This document shows positions 10,000 to 21,093 of a DNA stretch of 34,192 nt, in pieces. The notes under the pieces are model-generated. The model was given only the letters and a program-made list of their open reading frames with translations. It was not told the origin of the DNA and searched no databases. The translations under genes were made by a program, and so were the position numbers. The DNA is from Euglena gracilis. Taxonomy: Eukaryota; Euglenozoa; Euglenophyceae; Euglenales; Euglenaceae. Numbering within the stretch: position 1 is the stretch's first letter; each line of letters starts with the position of its first letter. The DNA lies in contig CAAHFI011386017.1 in assembly GCA_900893395.1 (NCBI GenBank), positions 1-34,192 on the forward strand. Direction: 5' to 3'.

Positions 10000-10700
10000 C
10001 ATTTTGCAAAGTTGATCTGTCAGAATTCTGAGAAAAGGCATTGAAACTAAATAGCTTCTGACTTGCCCTACAATAGAGCTGAGTTTTCTGCAGCTCATCT
10101 TTTGTGCTGTGAGCACCTTGCCTAGCTCCTTTCTTAAGGATTTTAGTTTTTCCTGTGGAATTTCCAGCTGGCCTTTTTTCAAATTGATCCACTGGCCCAA
10201 ATGCTTTATTTCCTGTGTTGGTTCTAGACATGATTTGGGGAGGTTTATTCTGAAACCTGCCAGTAAAAGATCTTTTTTCATTTCTGCCAAATGCTGGGCT
10301 GCTGTCTTTTTGCTGGGGGCTAACAGCAAAATATCGTCCAGGTAGATGAAAACTACCTTTCCTTCCTTCCTCCATTTCCTTTCCCAGACTCTCATGAGAG
10401 TCATAAACTTTTGTGGCAGGCTGCTTATGCCAAAGCATGCAGCTTGAAACTGCCACGTTTCCCCCCCACCTGCATGCACACATGTTTCTCCAGACTGCTG
10501 TGCAGTTTTAAGTGGAAGTATGCATCTTTCAGGTCTATTTTTCCACAGAACCAACCTTTTCTTAGATATGGGAAGATGTTTCCCATATGTTCCAATCTGA
10601 ATTTCTGTGGGGTAAAATGGAGATTTAACTGTCGACAATCTGATATCAGTCTTTCTTTGGTCTTTTCCCCTTCCTTTTTGGAAATGATAAAATAAGGAAC
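10000..10700 (-). pseudogene. Reverse transcriptase relic, DIRS copy 1
   Basis: RNA-dependent DNA polymerase. Motifs on the minus strand: ISKKEGEKTKERLISD near 10640-10690 (finger region), GKIDLKDAYFHL near 10510-10545 (motif A aspartate), FGISSLPQKF near 10410-10440 (motif B-like), YLDDILL at about 10330-10347 (catalytic aspartates of motif C), then LGQWINL (motif D/E region) near 10190. The thumb-like part leads to RNase H. The YLDD box and the downstream order fit DIRS-type RT better than LINE or classical LTR RT. Broken element. Confidence 0.9.
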
Positions 10701-10971
10701 AAAATGTTTTGCCTCCTCTGGGGGATTTGTCTGGTTGCCCCTGCACATTCGTATTCTCTCAGAATTTTTTGGGCAGTCATTATTTCTTGGGGGGTCTTGA
10801 ATGGAACTTTTTTGGACATTTGAGGGGGGAGGGGAAGATCTGCCATAACACCTTCCCTTATCAGGTTTAATACCTCTCTGCTGGCTCCTGCCTTTTCCCA
10901 ATGGGGGATACTGGCCTGCAGGGCTCTGAAAGGGGGTACCCCTGGGTGTAATGTATCTGGGGATTCCACAG

Positions 10972-11080
10972 GCCCCATCACTGGGGTCCTTCCCCCTGGC
11001 TGCCCCATCACTGGGGTCAGCTCTGGCTGCCCCATCACTGGGGTCCTCTCTGGCTGCCCCATCACTGGGGTCACCTCTGG
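10972..11080. repeat. Minisatellite in the gag-like region, copy 1 (~33-bp units, four copies)
   Basis: gccccatcactggggtc recurs four times with about 30-36 bp spacing. On the coding strand it gives repeated DPSDGAA. The core ccccatcactgggg is itself nearly palindromic. Confidence 0.85.
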
Positions 11081-11249
11081 CCCTGCCATAGGGCTGTTCA
11101 AAGACAGGCTTTCCCCCTGTTTTTGAAAAATGGGGGAAGGTCTGTGTCTGCAGTGGGGAGGTACATATACAGCTGGGGGGTGTGGGCTGATTATCTTCTG
11201 GGGGGGCCCTGGTGTAGCCATTCTTGGGCCTCCCCCCCAAGGGCTGTGG

Positions 11250-11560
11250 TCTTGAATGCATGGGCCTCCAATGGCCATTTGATTTTTGTTGAAATGGCCT
11301 CCATTGGCCTTGATACTTTGGCCCTGGCCTCCATTGGCCTCTTGGATATAATGGCCTCCATTGGCCTTCCCCTGAAGGGGGTGGGGCTTGCTTGGATGGT
11401 TGAAATGGCCTCCACTGGCCTTGAGGTCTTGATGCCTCCACTGGCCACCATTGGCCCCTTGATTTTGAATATAATGGCTTTTCAGCCTGAGCTTTTGGCT
11501 TCCATAGCCTTGCAGCTGGGCTCCATGCCCTTGATGATAAAGGCTGCCATAGCCTTGATG
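11250..11560. repeat. Imperfect short tandem repeats in the gag-like region, copy 1
   Basis: atggcctccattggcctt and close variants recur with irregular spacing of about 24-48 bp, followed by catagccttg/catgcccttg repeats. They encode repetitive G-, Q- and W/H-rich peptide in more than one frame. Confidence 0.75.
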
Positions 11561-11639
11561 ACAAGGGTCTCCATGCCCTTGATTCCCCCTGGGTGGGGGT
11601 GGTGATGAGAAAAAGGGGGGTAATCTGCCAGACCTGTCT

Positions 11640-12130
11640 CCCCATTTCTTTTCCTCGATTTACTGGCCACCACTGTCCAGGGTCCATGGCCGTCGTTGAA
11701 CTGTTGGAATCGAAATTTCTCTGGGAGATTGGGAGGAGGGGGGGTTGCGACGGCCACGGACTGGTGTTCTGCTGCTGCCCCGTCATCGTCTCCAGCGCCT
11801 GCTGCTCCTCCACTCTTCTCCATTCCAGGTTTCTTCCTTGAAATTCCTGATGATGTCGCTGGACGGTCTGTGTTGGTTGCACCGGCTTCAGCTGGGACTC
11901 CGTCTCTTCCAGCTTCAGCTGCCTTCTCCTGGCTTCCTTTTTGCTCTGCTGGGCCGCTGGACACCAGGTATGTGGCATCTTTCATGGAAATCAAAATTTT
12001 CTTTCTCCGCTTTTCTATATCGTCCAGATTGCTCTTCCTCCTCTGTATTGACTGGTCGGTGTGGTTGAACGTTGTTGAACTCGTTGAGTTGAAATTCTTT
12101 CTCCTTGAGGTCGAAGGGCAGAATTAAGAA
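11640..12130. promoter_or_regulatory. CpG-rich 5' part of DIRS copy 1
   Basis: About 20 CpGs in about 490 bp, whereas the ~3.4-kb body (8200-11600) has only a handful per kb. This is at the element's 5' end. A CpG-rich 5' end on a CpG-depleted body resembles a promoter-associated island of a methylated retroelement. No TATA box or initiator can be fixed by eye. Confidence 0.4.
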
Positions 12131-12133
12131 TCA

Positions 12134-12232
12134 GCCAACTCCGGCAACAAAAAGCAGTAAGAAGCACCCCCCGCGCACGCACAAACACACCAGAACAAAA
12201 CAGCCGGCAAGGAAAGCAGGACCTCACCATCT
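12134..12232. repeat. Right inverted terminal repeat, DIRS copy 1
   Basis: Reverse complement of 7754-7853 with a few differences. The last 23 bases of the element (12233-12255) lie outside the shared ITR and are specific to the right end. Bases 12222-12255 are copied in the ICR. Confidence 0.93.
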
Positions 12233-13224
12233 CGCAGTGCGGAGCCCGAATGGTCGGTGTTTCCTTGTGCATTTTGCTGAAGCTGCTGTGGAGGGCGGGT
12301 CGATCCGAGAACGTACCGAATTGGGCATGCCGGCACAAAACGCATGTATAACGGCTTCCTGGGCATCATCTTTGCCACAATTTTGATTCTTTTGGGTTTA
12401 ATCATGTGCCAATGTCATTTTTCAAACTTAGGAAAAGGTCCAATGACATTTTTTGACAGTGAAGGTAACAATTTGCGGCGGGGATGTGGCTGTGTTCCTG
12501 CGGAGCCCTTCAACCACTGGGTTCTGGTGAAGGGTTGGAGGGGTGTGACGAGCTCTCAAAAAAACTTGAAGTGCGGAGTCCATTATGACTCTGAATCCAA
12601 TTGTAAATGCTTTAAAATATCTTTTGGAAGAATTCTCCCAAATAAAACCGTGGATTTAGGAAAATAATGTTGGAAACCCACCAGTGGTGGGGGTTATAGT
12701 TCATATATTATCGGGGGGTGAGGCTGATAAGCCAAGTGCGCTTTGTTTCAAAGATGATCCCTGACAAAATTAACTCAACTCGGGCAGATAAAGAATGATA
12801 AAAAGTGGTTAGAAAGCCTAATTTTCAGTTTCCAACAGAAAGAATCAGGGACCCTCTTGGTGTTTCCTTGTGCATTTTGCTGAAGCTGCTGTGGAGGGCG
12901 GGTCGGTCCGAAAACGTACCGAATTGGGCATGCCGGCACAAAACGCATGTATAACGGCTTCCTGGGCATCATCTTTGCCACAATTTTGATTCTTTTGGGT
13001 TTAATCATGTGCCAATTTCATTTTTCAAAACTTAGGAAAAGGTCCAATGACATTTTTGGACAGTGAAGGTAACAATTTGCGGCGGGATGTGGCTGTGTTC
13101 CTGCGGAGCCCTTCAACCACTGGGTTCTGGTGAAGGGGTTGGAGGGGTGTGACGAGCTCTCAAAAAACTTGAAGTGCGGAGTCCATTATGACTCTGAATC
13201 CAATTGTAAATGCTTTAAAATATC

Positions 13225-13388
13225 TTTTGGAAGAATTCTCCCAAATAAACCGTGGATTTAGGAAAATAATGTTGGAAACCCACCAGTGGTGGGGTTATAG
13301 TTCATATATGGAAGAACTCTCCCAAATAAAACCGTGATTAGGAAAATAATGGGAAACCCACCAGTGGTGGGGGTTATAGTTCATATAT
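13225..13388. repeat. Partial tandem duplication inside an R1 monomer (~82 bp x 2)
   Basis: The segment from tggaagaattctccc to ttcatatat is followed at once by a second copy beginning tggaagaactctccc near 13309. It recurs at about 28916-29083 in block IV, with small differences. Confidence 0.85.
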
Positions 13389-14141
13389 TATCGGGGTGAG
13401 GCTGATAAGCCAAGTGCGCTTTGTTTCAAAGATGATCCCTGACAAAATTAACTCAACTCGGGCAGATAAAGAATGATAAAAAGTGGTTGGAAAGCCTAAT
13501 TTTCAGATTTCCAACAGAAAGAATCAGGGACCCTCTTGGTGTTTCCTTGTGCATTTTGCTGAAGCTGCTGTGGAGGGCGGGTCGTCCGAAAACGTACCGA
13601 ATTGGGCATGCCGGCACAAAAACGCATGTATACCGGCTTCCTGGGCATCATCTTTGCCACAATTTTGATTCTTTTGAGTTTAATCATGTGCCAATGTCAT
13701 TTTTCAAACTTAGGAAAAGGTCCAATGACATTTTTGGACAGTGAAGGTAACAATTTGCGGCGGGGATGTGGCTGTGTTTCTGCGGGGCCCTTCAACCACT
13801 GGGTTCTGGTGAAGGGTTGGAGGGGTGTGACGAGCTGCCAAAAACTTGAAGTGCGGAGTCCATAATGACTCTGAATCCAATTGTAAATGCTTTAAAATAT
13901 CTTTTGGAAGAACACTCCCAAATAAAACCGTGGATTTAGGAAAATAATGTTGGAAACCCACCAGTGGTGGGGTTATAGTTCATATATTATCGGGGGGTGA
14001 GGCTGATAAGCCAAGTGCGCTTTGTTTCAAAGATGATCCCTGACAAAATTAACTCAACTCGGGCAGATAAGAATGATAAAAAGTGGTTGGAAAGCCTAAT
14101 TTTCAGATTCCAACAGAAAGAATCAGGGACCCTCTTGGTGT

Positions 14142-14370
14142 TTCCTTGTGCATTTTGCTGAAGCTGCTGTGGAGGGCGGGTCGGTCCGAAAACGTACCGA
14201 ATTGGGCATGCCGGCACAAAACGCATGTATAACGGCTTCCTGGGCATCATCTTTGCCAAAGATGATCCCTGACAAAATTAACTCAACTCGGGCAGATAAA
14301 GAATGATAAAAAGTGGTTGGAAAGCCTAATTTTCAGTTTCCAACAGAAAGAATCAGGACCCTCTTGGTGT
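14142..14370. repeat. R1 short monomer, block II
   Basis: Same internal deletion junction (catctttgcc/aaagatgatccctg) near 14258 as the short monomers of block I. Confidence 0.9.
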
Positions 14371-15396
14371 TTCCTTGTGCATTTTGCTGAAGCTGCTGTG
14401 GAGGGCGGGTCGGTCCGAAAACGTACCGAATTGGGCATGCCGGCACAAAACGCATGTATAACGGCTTCCTGGGCATCATCTTTGCCACAATTTTGATTCT
14501 TTTGGGTTTAATCATGTGCCAATTTCATTTTTCAAACTTAGGAAAAGGTCCAATGACATTTTTGGACAGTGAAGGTAACAATTTGCGGCGGGGATGTGGC
14601 TGTGTTTCCTGCGGAGCCCTTCAACCACTGGGTTCTGGTGAAGGGTTGGAGGGGTGTGACGAGCTCTCAAAAAACTTGAAGTGCGGAGTCCATTATGACT
14701 CTGAATCCAATTGTAAATGCTTTAAAATATCTTTTGGAAGAACTCTCCCAAATAAAACCGTGGATTTAGGAAAATAATGTTGGAAACCCACCAGTGGTGG
14801 GGGTTATAGTTCATATATTATCGGGGGTGAGGCTGATAAGCCAAGTGCGCTTTGTTTCAAAGATGATCCCTGACAAAATTAACTCAACTCGGGCAGATAA
14901 AGAATGATAAAAAGTGGTTGGAAAGCCTAATTTTCAGATTCCAACAGAAAGAATCAGGGACCCTCTTGGTGTTTCCTTGTGCATTTTGCTGAAGCTGCTG
15001 TGGAGGGCGGGTCGGTCCGAAAACGTACCGAATTGGGCATGCCGGCACAAAACGCATGTATACCGGCTTCCTGGGCATCATCTTTGCCACAATTTTGATT
15101 CTTTTGAGTTTAATCATGTGCCAATGTCATTTTTCAAACTTAGGAAAAGGTCCAATGACATTTTTGGACAGTGAAGGTAACAATTTGCGGCGGGGATGTG
15201 GCTGTGTTTCTGCGGGGCCCTTCAACCACTGGGTTCTGGTGAAGGGGTTGGAGGGGTGTGACGAGCTGCCAAAAAACTTGAAGTGCGGAGTCCATAATGA
15301 CTCTGAATCCAATTGTAAATGCTTTAAAATATCTTTTGGAAGAATTCTCCCAAATAAAACCGTGGATTTAGGAAAATAATGTTGGAAACCCACCAG

Positions 15397-15761
15397 TTTT
15401 TAGGTGCCCCGCGGCGTTACAGTTCATTTTTTAAGCGAAGTGAGCTTTGTTTCAACGATGATCCGTGGCAAAATTTATTCAACTCGTGCAGATAAGGAAC
15501 GATAAAAAGTGATTAAGAAGCCTAATTAGCTGCTTCCAACAGAAAGAGATACGGACCCTCTTGGTGGTTCCTTGTGCGTTTTGATGAAGCCGACGTCGAC
15601 TGCTGGTCCGTCCGAAACCGTACCTAGTTGGGCATGCCGGCACAAAACGCATGTATCACGGGATCCCGGGCGTCTTCTTTGACGCGATTTTGATTCTCTT
15701 GGGTTTAACCATGTTCCAATGTCATTTTTCAAACGTAGAAAAAGGTCCATGGACGTTTTCC
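15397..15761. repeat. R1' diverged monomer, unit 2
   Basis: Starts at the cccaccag-tttttagg switch. Shares ggatcccggg and tttgatgaagcc with unit 3, where units 1 and 4 have ggagcccggg and tttgctgaagcc. Confidence 0.9.
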
Positions 15762-16270
15762 AAAGCATGTAAGAGATTAACAGGGCTTAAAAGAGTCTGA
15801 AAACAACATAGGACATTGTCTTCGTTCACTGCACTTGCGTCTAGAAACAGCCGCTTAATTTCATCACAGTTTGTCTTTGCCACGGAATTTTGGAAAAGGT
15901 AGGATTTGCCTGTCTGCTTTGTTCCTAAGTTTGCTCAAGAATACAAAACTTAGGATCAAGGTATTCCTAATTTCGTTTTACTTGGCTTTCAGAACAACAA
16001 GATTTATTGGGAATGTGGACAACCAGGATATGAATTAATATTATTTCCCTTGTTAACTTTTTCTTTCGTCAGGATTTGTTTCACCAGGCAAGAGTGATGA
16101 AGAAATCCAGGAAGTACAAAGCTAATTAAACTCTCCTGTTGTGTGTTTGCTTTGCTTTTATTGTGTGTTTGCTTGCTTTGTGCTCGTTGTGGCGTTCTGT
16201 GTTAACATCTTTAAAGGAAACCATTTTCTGCCATTTAGCTGAATTTGCTTATTTGGGAGGGATGTGAGGT
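15762..16270. other. Segment S, unit 2
   Basis: Copy of 4861-5370. It carries the unit-2/3 variants aggcaagagtgatg and atccagg instead of gggcaagaatgatg and atcaagg. No gene recognised; splice-like signals conserved. Confidence 0.6.
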
Positions 16271-17263
16271 CACCCGCAGTTTGTCTTTTTTCCCTTAAGA
16301 AAATAGCACAGTTTGTGCATTTTCTGGGGTTTTCTGCCAAAAATTCTCCAGAATGTACCTCGATGGGAAAAAATCGATTTTCACAGGCCGTTTAGTCAGC
16401 CAAAAATACCAACTTTTTTGAATTCAGCACCCTTGAAAACCTGGGTAAGGTACCCTTCAGAATGCCTTAACTCCTGAAAACGTTAGAGAACTGAGGTCGT
16501 CAAAAATGACAGGATTTTCTATTTCAATCATTGTAAAAACTGGTAAATTTTAGTCATTCGACAACCGTTAATGGCATAAAACTGCAAAACTGTGTATTTA
16601 AAGTCCTTTTTTTGGTTTGGAACCACTAAAAACCTGTGAACACCCTTATTTGGACCTTTTTCGCTTAAAAAATACCACGGTTTGTGCATTTTCTGGGGTT
16701 TTCTGCCAAAAAAAACTCCAGAATGTACCTCGATGGGCAAAAAATCGATTTTCACAGGCCGTTTAGCCAGCCAAAAATACCAAGTTTTTTGAATTCAGCA
16801 CCATTGAAAACCTGGGTAAGGTACCCTTCATAATGCCTTAACTCCTCAAAACGTTGGAGAACCGAGGTCGGCAAAAAAGACAGGATTTTCTACTTCAATC
16901 AGCTTTCTTGCAAAAAAAAACTGGTCAAATTTGGTCATTCGACAACCGTTAATGACATATAACTGCAAAACTGTGTATTTAAAGTCCTTTTTTGGTTTTG
17001 GAACCACTAAAAACTTGTGACCACCGGTATTTGGTGCTTTTTCCCTTAAGAAAATAGCCCAGTTTGTGCATTTTCTGGGTTTTTTTCCCAAAAATTCTCC
17101 AGAATGTACCTCAATGCGAAAAAATCGATTTTCACAGGCCGTTCAGTGAGCCGAAAAGACCAACTTTTTTGAATTCAGCACCATTGAAAACCTGGGTAAG
17201 GTACCTTTCAGAACGCCTTAACTCCTCAGAATGTTGGAGAACTGAGGACGTCAAAAGTTAAAG
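16271..17263. repeat. R2 repeat block, unit 2
   Basis: gtttgtgcattttctgg at about 16311, 16680 and 17065. Has aaaaaatcgattttc in the third monomer, where units 1 and 4 have tagattt. Confidence 0.93.
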
Positions 17264-18555
17264 CTTGTCCCTTCGTCCAGGTTCATCAGGCATGGCATGT
17301 TCCCATAACTCAACAATGGGGGCACTACGCCCCAATATGAGGTGCTCCGGTGGGGGGTTTTTTGGGGCCGGGAGTTCAAAAAAATGGTCAGCTGCGACTG
17401 GTTGGTTCAAAAAAGTGCAGTTTTTGGTGTTTTGGAAGTTTTTGGCAATTTTTCACCTTCGTCCAGACTCACCAGGCATGGCAGGTTCCCATAACTCCAC
17501 AATGGAGGCACTACCCCCCATATGAGGTGCTCCGGTGGGGGGTTTTTTGGGGCCGGGAGTTCAAAAAAGTGGTCAGCTGCTACTGGCTGGGTCAAAAAAG
17601 TCCAGTTTTTGGTGTTTTGGGAGTTTTTGGCAATTTTTCACCTTCGTTCAGACTCACCAGGCAATGCAGGTTCCCATAACTCGACAATGGGGGCACTACC
17701 CCCCATATGAGGTGCTCCGGTGGGGGGTTTTTTGGGGCCGGGAGTTCAAAAAAGTGGTCAGCTGCGACTGGCTGGGTCAAAAAAGTCCAGTTTTTGGTGT
17801 TTTGGGAGTTTTTGGCAATTTTTCACCTTCGTTCAGACTCACCAGGCAATGCAGGTTCCCATAACTCGACAATGGGGGCACTACCCCCCATATGAGGTGC
17901 TCCGGTGGGGGGTTTTTTGGGGCCGGGAGTTCAAAAAAATGGTCAGCTGCTACTGGCTGGGTCAAAAAAGTCCAGTTTTTGGTGTTTTGGGAGTTTTTGG
18001 CAATTTTTCACCTTCGTCCAGACTCACCAGGCATGGCAGGTTCCCATAACTCCACAATGGGGGCACTACCCCCCATATGAGGTGCTCCGGTGGGGGGTTT
18101 TTTGGGCCGGGAGTTCAAAAAAATGGTCAGCTGCTACTGGCTGGTCAAAAAAGTCCAGTTTTTGGTGTTTTGGAGTTTTTGGCAATTTTTCACCTCGTTC
18201 AGACTCACCAGGCAATGCAGGTTCCCATAACTCGACAATGGGGGCACTACCCCCCATATGAAGTGCTCCGGTGGGGGGTTTTTTGGGGCCGGGAGTTCAA
18301 AAAAATGGTCAGCTGCGACTGGCTGGTTCAAAAAGTGCAGTTTTTGGTGTTTTGGAAGTTTTTGGCAATTTTTCACCTTCGTCCAGACTCACCAGGCATG
18401 GCAGGTTCCCATAACTCCACAATGGGGGCACTACCCCCCATATGAGGTGCTCCGGTGGGGGGTTTTTTGGGGCGGGAGTTCAAAAAAAAGGTCAGCTGCG
18501 ACTGGCTGGGTCAAAAAAGTCCAGTTTTTGGTGTTTTAGAAGTTTTTGGCAATTT
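17264..18555. repeat. R3 satellite array, unit 2 (~7 monomers)
   Basis: gaggtgctc or gaagtgctc at about 17340, 17525, 17709, 17894, 18079, 18260 and 18443. Monomer order is a-b-b-b-b-a-b, unlike the alternating order of units 1 and 4. The last monomer lacks the caaaataaatgg variant seen before both DIRS copies. Confidence 0.95.
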
Positions 18556-20215
18556 AGTTTCCAACAGAAAGAATCAGGGACCCTCTTGGTGTTTCCTTGT
18601 GCATTTTGCTGAAGCTGCTGTGGAGGGCGGGTCGGTCCGAAACGTACCGAATTGGGCATGCCGGCACAAAACGCATGTATAACGGCTTCCTGGGCATCAT
18701 CTTTGCCACAATTTTGATTCTTTTGGGTTTAATCATGTGCCAATGTCATTTTTCAAACTTAGGAAAAGGTCCAATGACATTTTTGGACAGTGAAGGTAAG
18801 AATTTGCGGCGGGGATGTGGCTGTATTTCTGCGGGGCCCTTCAACCACTGGGTTCTGGTGAAGGGTTGGAGGGGGGGCTGACGAGCTCTCAAAAAACTTG
18901 AAGTGCGGAGTCCATTATGACTCTGAATCCAATTGTAAATGCTTTAAAATATCTTTTGGCAGAATTCTCCCAAATAAAACCGTGGATTAAGGAAAATAAT
19001 GTTGGAAACCCACCAGTGGTGGGGGTTATAGTTCATATATTATCGGGGGTGAGGCTGATAAGCCAAGTGCGCTTTGTTTCAAAGACGATCCGTGACAAAA
19101 TTAACTCAACTCGGGCAGATAAAGAATGATAAAAAGTGGTTAGAAAGCCTAATTTTCAGTTTCCAACAGAAAGAATCAGGGACCCTCTTGGTGTTTCCTT
19201 GTGCATTTTGCTGAAGCTGCTGTGGAGGGCGGGTCGGCCCGAAAACGTACCGAATTGGGTATGCCGGCACAAAACGCATGTATAACGGCTTCCTGGGCAT
19301 CATCTTTGCCACAATTTTGATTCTTTTGGGTTTAATCATGTGCCAATGTCATTTTTCAAACTTAGGAAAAGGTCCAATGACATTTTTGGACAGTGAAGGT
19401 AACAATTTGCGGCGGGGATGTGGCTGTATTTCTGCGGGCCCTTCAACCACTGGGTTCTGGTGAAGGGGTTGGAGGGGTGTGACGAGCTGCCAAAAAACTT
19501 GAAGTGCGGAGTCCATTATGACTCTGAATCCAATTGTAAATGCTTTAAAATATCTTTTGGAGAATTCTCCCAAATAAAACCGTGGATTTAGGAAAATAAT
19601 GTTGGAAACCCACCAGTGGTGGGGGTTATAGTTCATATATTATCGGGGGTGAGGCTGATAAGCCAAGTGCGCTTTGTTTCAAAGATGATCCGTGACAAAA
19701 TTAACTCAACTCGGGCAGATAAAGAATGATAAAAAGTGGTTAGAAAGCCTAATTTTCAGTTTCCAACAGAAAGAATCAGGGACCCTCTTGGTGTTTCCTT
19801 GTGCATTTTGCTGAAGCTGCTGTGGAGGGCGGGTCGGTCCGAAACGTACCGAATTGGGCATGCCGGCACAAAACGCATGTATACGGCTTCCTGGGCATCA
19901 TCTTTGCCACAATTTTTGATTCTTTTGGGTTTAATCATGTGCCAATGTCATTTTTCAAACTTAGGAAAAGGTCCAATGACATTTTTGGACAGTGAAGGTA
20001 AGAATTTGCGGCGGGGATGTGGCTGTATTTCTGCGGGGCCCTTCAACCACTGGGTTCTGGTGAAGGGGTTGGAGGGTGTGACGAGCTGCCAAAAAACTTG
20101 AAGTGCGGAGTCCATTATGACTCTGAATCCAATTGTAAATGCTTTAAATATCTTTTGGAAGAATTCTCCCAAATGAAACCGTGGATTTAGGAAAATAATG
20201 TTGGAAACCCACCAG
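18556..20215. repeat. R1 satellite array, block III, including the empty DIRS site
   Basis: Three long monomers (ttccttgtgca at about 18592, 19194 and 19796) and no short form. The first monomer reads from the R3/R1 junction through accctctt-ggtgtttcc near 18588 without interruption; this is the point occupied by DIRS in copy 1. Block-specific variants: ggctgtatttctgcgg and aaaatttgcgg-type gtaagaatttg. Confidence 0.95.
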
Positions 20216-20581
20216 TTTTTAGGTGCCCCGCCGGCGTTACAGTTCATTTTTTAAGCGAAGTGAGCTTTGTTTCAACGATGATCCGTGGCAAAATTTATTC
20301 AACTCGTGCAGATAAGGAACGATAAAAAGTGATTAAGAAGCCTAATTAGCTGCTTCCAACAGAAAGAGATACGGACCCTCTTGGTGGTTCCTTGTGCGTT
20401 TTGATGAAGCCGACGTCGACTGCTGGTCCGTCCGAAACCGTACCTAGTTGGGCATGCCGGCACAAAACGCATGTATCACGGGATCCCGGGCGTCTTCTTT
20501 GACGCTATTTTGATTCTCTTGGGTTTAACCATGTTCCAATGTTATTTTTCAAACGTAGAAAAAGGTCCATGGACGTTTTCC
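20216..20581. repeat. R1' diverged monomer, unit 3
   Basis: Copy of the diverged edge monomer, close to unit 2 (ggatcccggg). An 83-codon frame from 20471 runs on into segment S here only; it closes early in the other three units, so I do not call it a gene. Confidence 0.9.
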
Positions 20582-21093
20582 AAAGCATGTAAGAGATTAA
20601 CAGGGCTTAAAGAGTCTGAAAACAACATAGGACATTGTACTTCGTTCACTGCACTTGCGTCTAGAAACAGCCGCTTAATTTCATCACAGTTTGTCTTTGC
20701 CACGGAATTTTGGAAAAGGTAGGATTTGCCTGTCTGCTTTGTTCCTAAGTTTGCTCAAGAATACAAAACTTAGGATCAAGGTATTCCTAATTTCGTTTTA
20801 CTTGGCTTTCAGAACAACAATATTTATTGGGAATGTGGACAACCAGGATATGAATTAATATTATTTCCCTTGTTAACTTTTTCTTTCGTCAGGATTTGTT
20901 TCACCAGGCAAGAGTGATGAAGAAGAAATCCAGGAAGTACAAAGCTAATTAAACTCTCCTGTTGTGTGTTTGCTTTGCTTTTATTGTGTGTTTGCTTGCT
21001 TTGTGCTCGTTGTGGCGTTCTGTGTTAACATCTTTAAAGGAAACCATTTTCTGCCATTTAGCTGAATTTGCTTATTTGGGAGGGATGTGAGGT
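20582..21093. other. Segment S, unit 3
   Basis: Unit-2-like version. It has one extra GAA triplet (gatgaagaagaaatcc) inside the short open frame that follows the last acceptor-like site, so that frame is kept. No gene recognised. Confidence 0.6.

Larger units (their letters stand above)
10790..11994 (-). pseudogene. Gag-like region relic, DIRS copy 1
   Basis: First coding region of the element, upstream of RT. The N-terminal part is rich in K, E, Q and R (QQSKKEARRRQLKLEETE), suggesting a coiled or charged domain. The middle has many short G-Q-W-R-P or N-G-G-type repeats, and the C-terminal part has DPSDGAA repeats. No CCHC zinc knuckle is visible. Two frames stay open for long stretches because of the repeats, so I do not decide which is the natural frame. 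Function as a nucleocapsid-like protein is inferred from position only. Confidence 0.6.
7698..12255 (-). mobile_element. DIRS-type tyrosine-recombinase retroelement, copy 1 (fossil, broken)
   Basis: Element of about 4.56 kb on the minus strand. Parts in coding order: right inverted terminal repeat, gag-like region, reverse transcriptase, RNase H, tyrosine recombinase, internal complementary region (ICR), left inverted terminal repeat. The ends are exact: flanks accctctt and ggtgtttcc are contiguous at the empty site near 18588, and the element has no target-site duplication. Inverted terminal repeats plus an ICR are diagnostic of the DIRS group rather than Ngaro/PAT (split direct repeats) or LTR elements. 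The coding regions are broken, by my estimate about five times; some may be read errors. The near identity to copy 2 reflects recent co-amplification with the satellite. Confidence 0.93.
12256..15396. repeat. R1 satellite array, block II
   Basis: Same R1 monomers. ttccttgtgca at about 12261, 12864, 13542, 14142 (short form), 14371 and 14972. The first monomer begins at ggtgtttcc because its left part lies on the other side of the DIRS element; it has private variants (cgatccgagaacg, ttttttgacag) shared only with the monomer right of DIRS copy 2. The order long, long, partial duplication, long, short, long, long is the same as in block IV. Confidence 0.95.

Noticed and set aside
7698-12255. 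Ngaro- or PAT-type element (split direct repeats) or a classical LTR element
   Set aside because: The termini are inverted, not direct, and an internal complementary region matches the joined ends. There is no protease, no DDE integrase and no target-site duplication.
20471-20722. 83-codon frame over R1' and segment S with a hydrophobic start
   Set aside because: It is open only in unit 3. The other three units close the frame early although the DNA is nearly the same, so there is no sign of selection for a protein.
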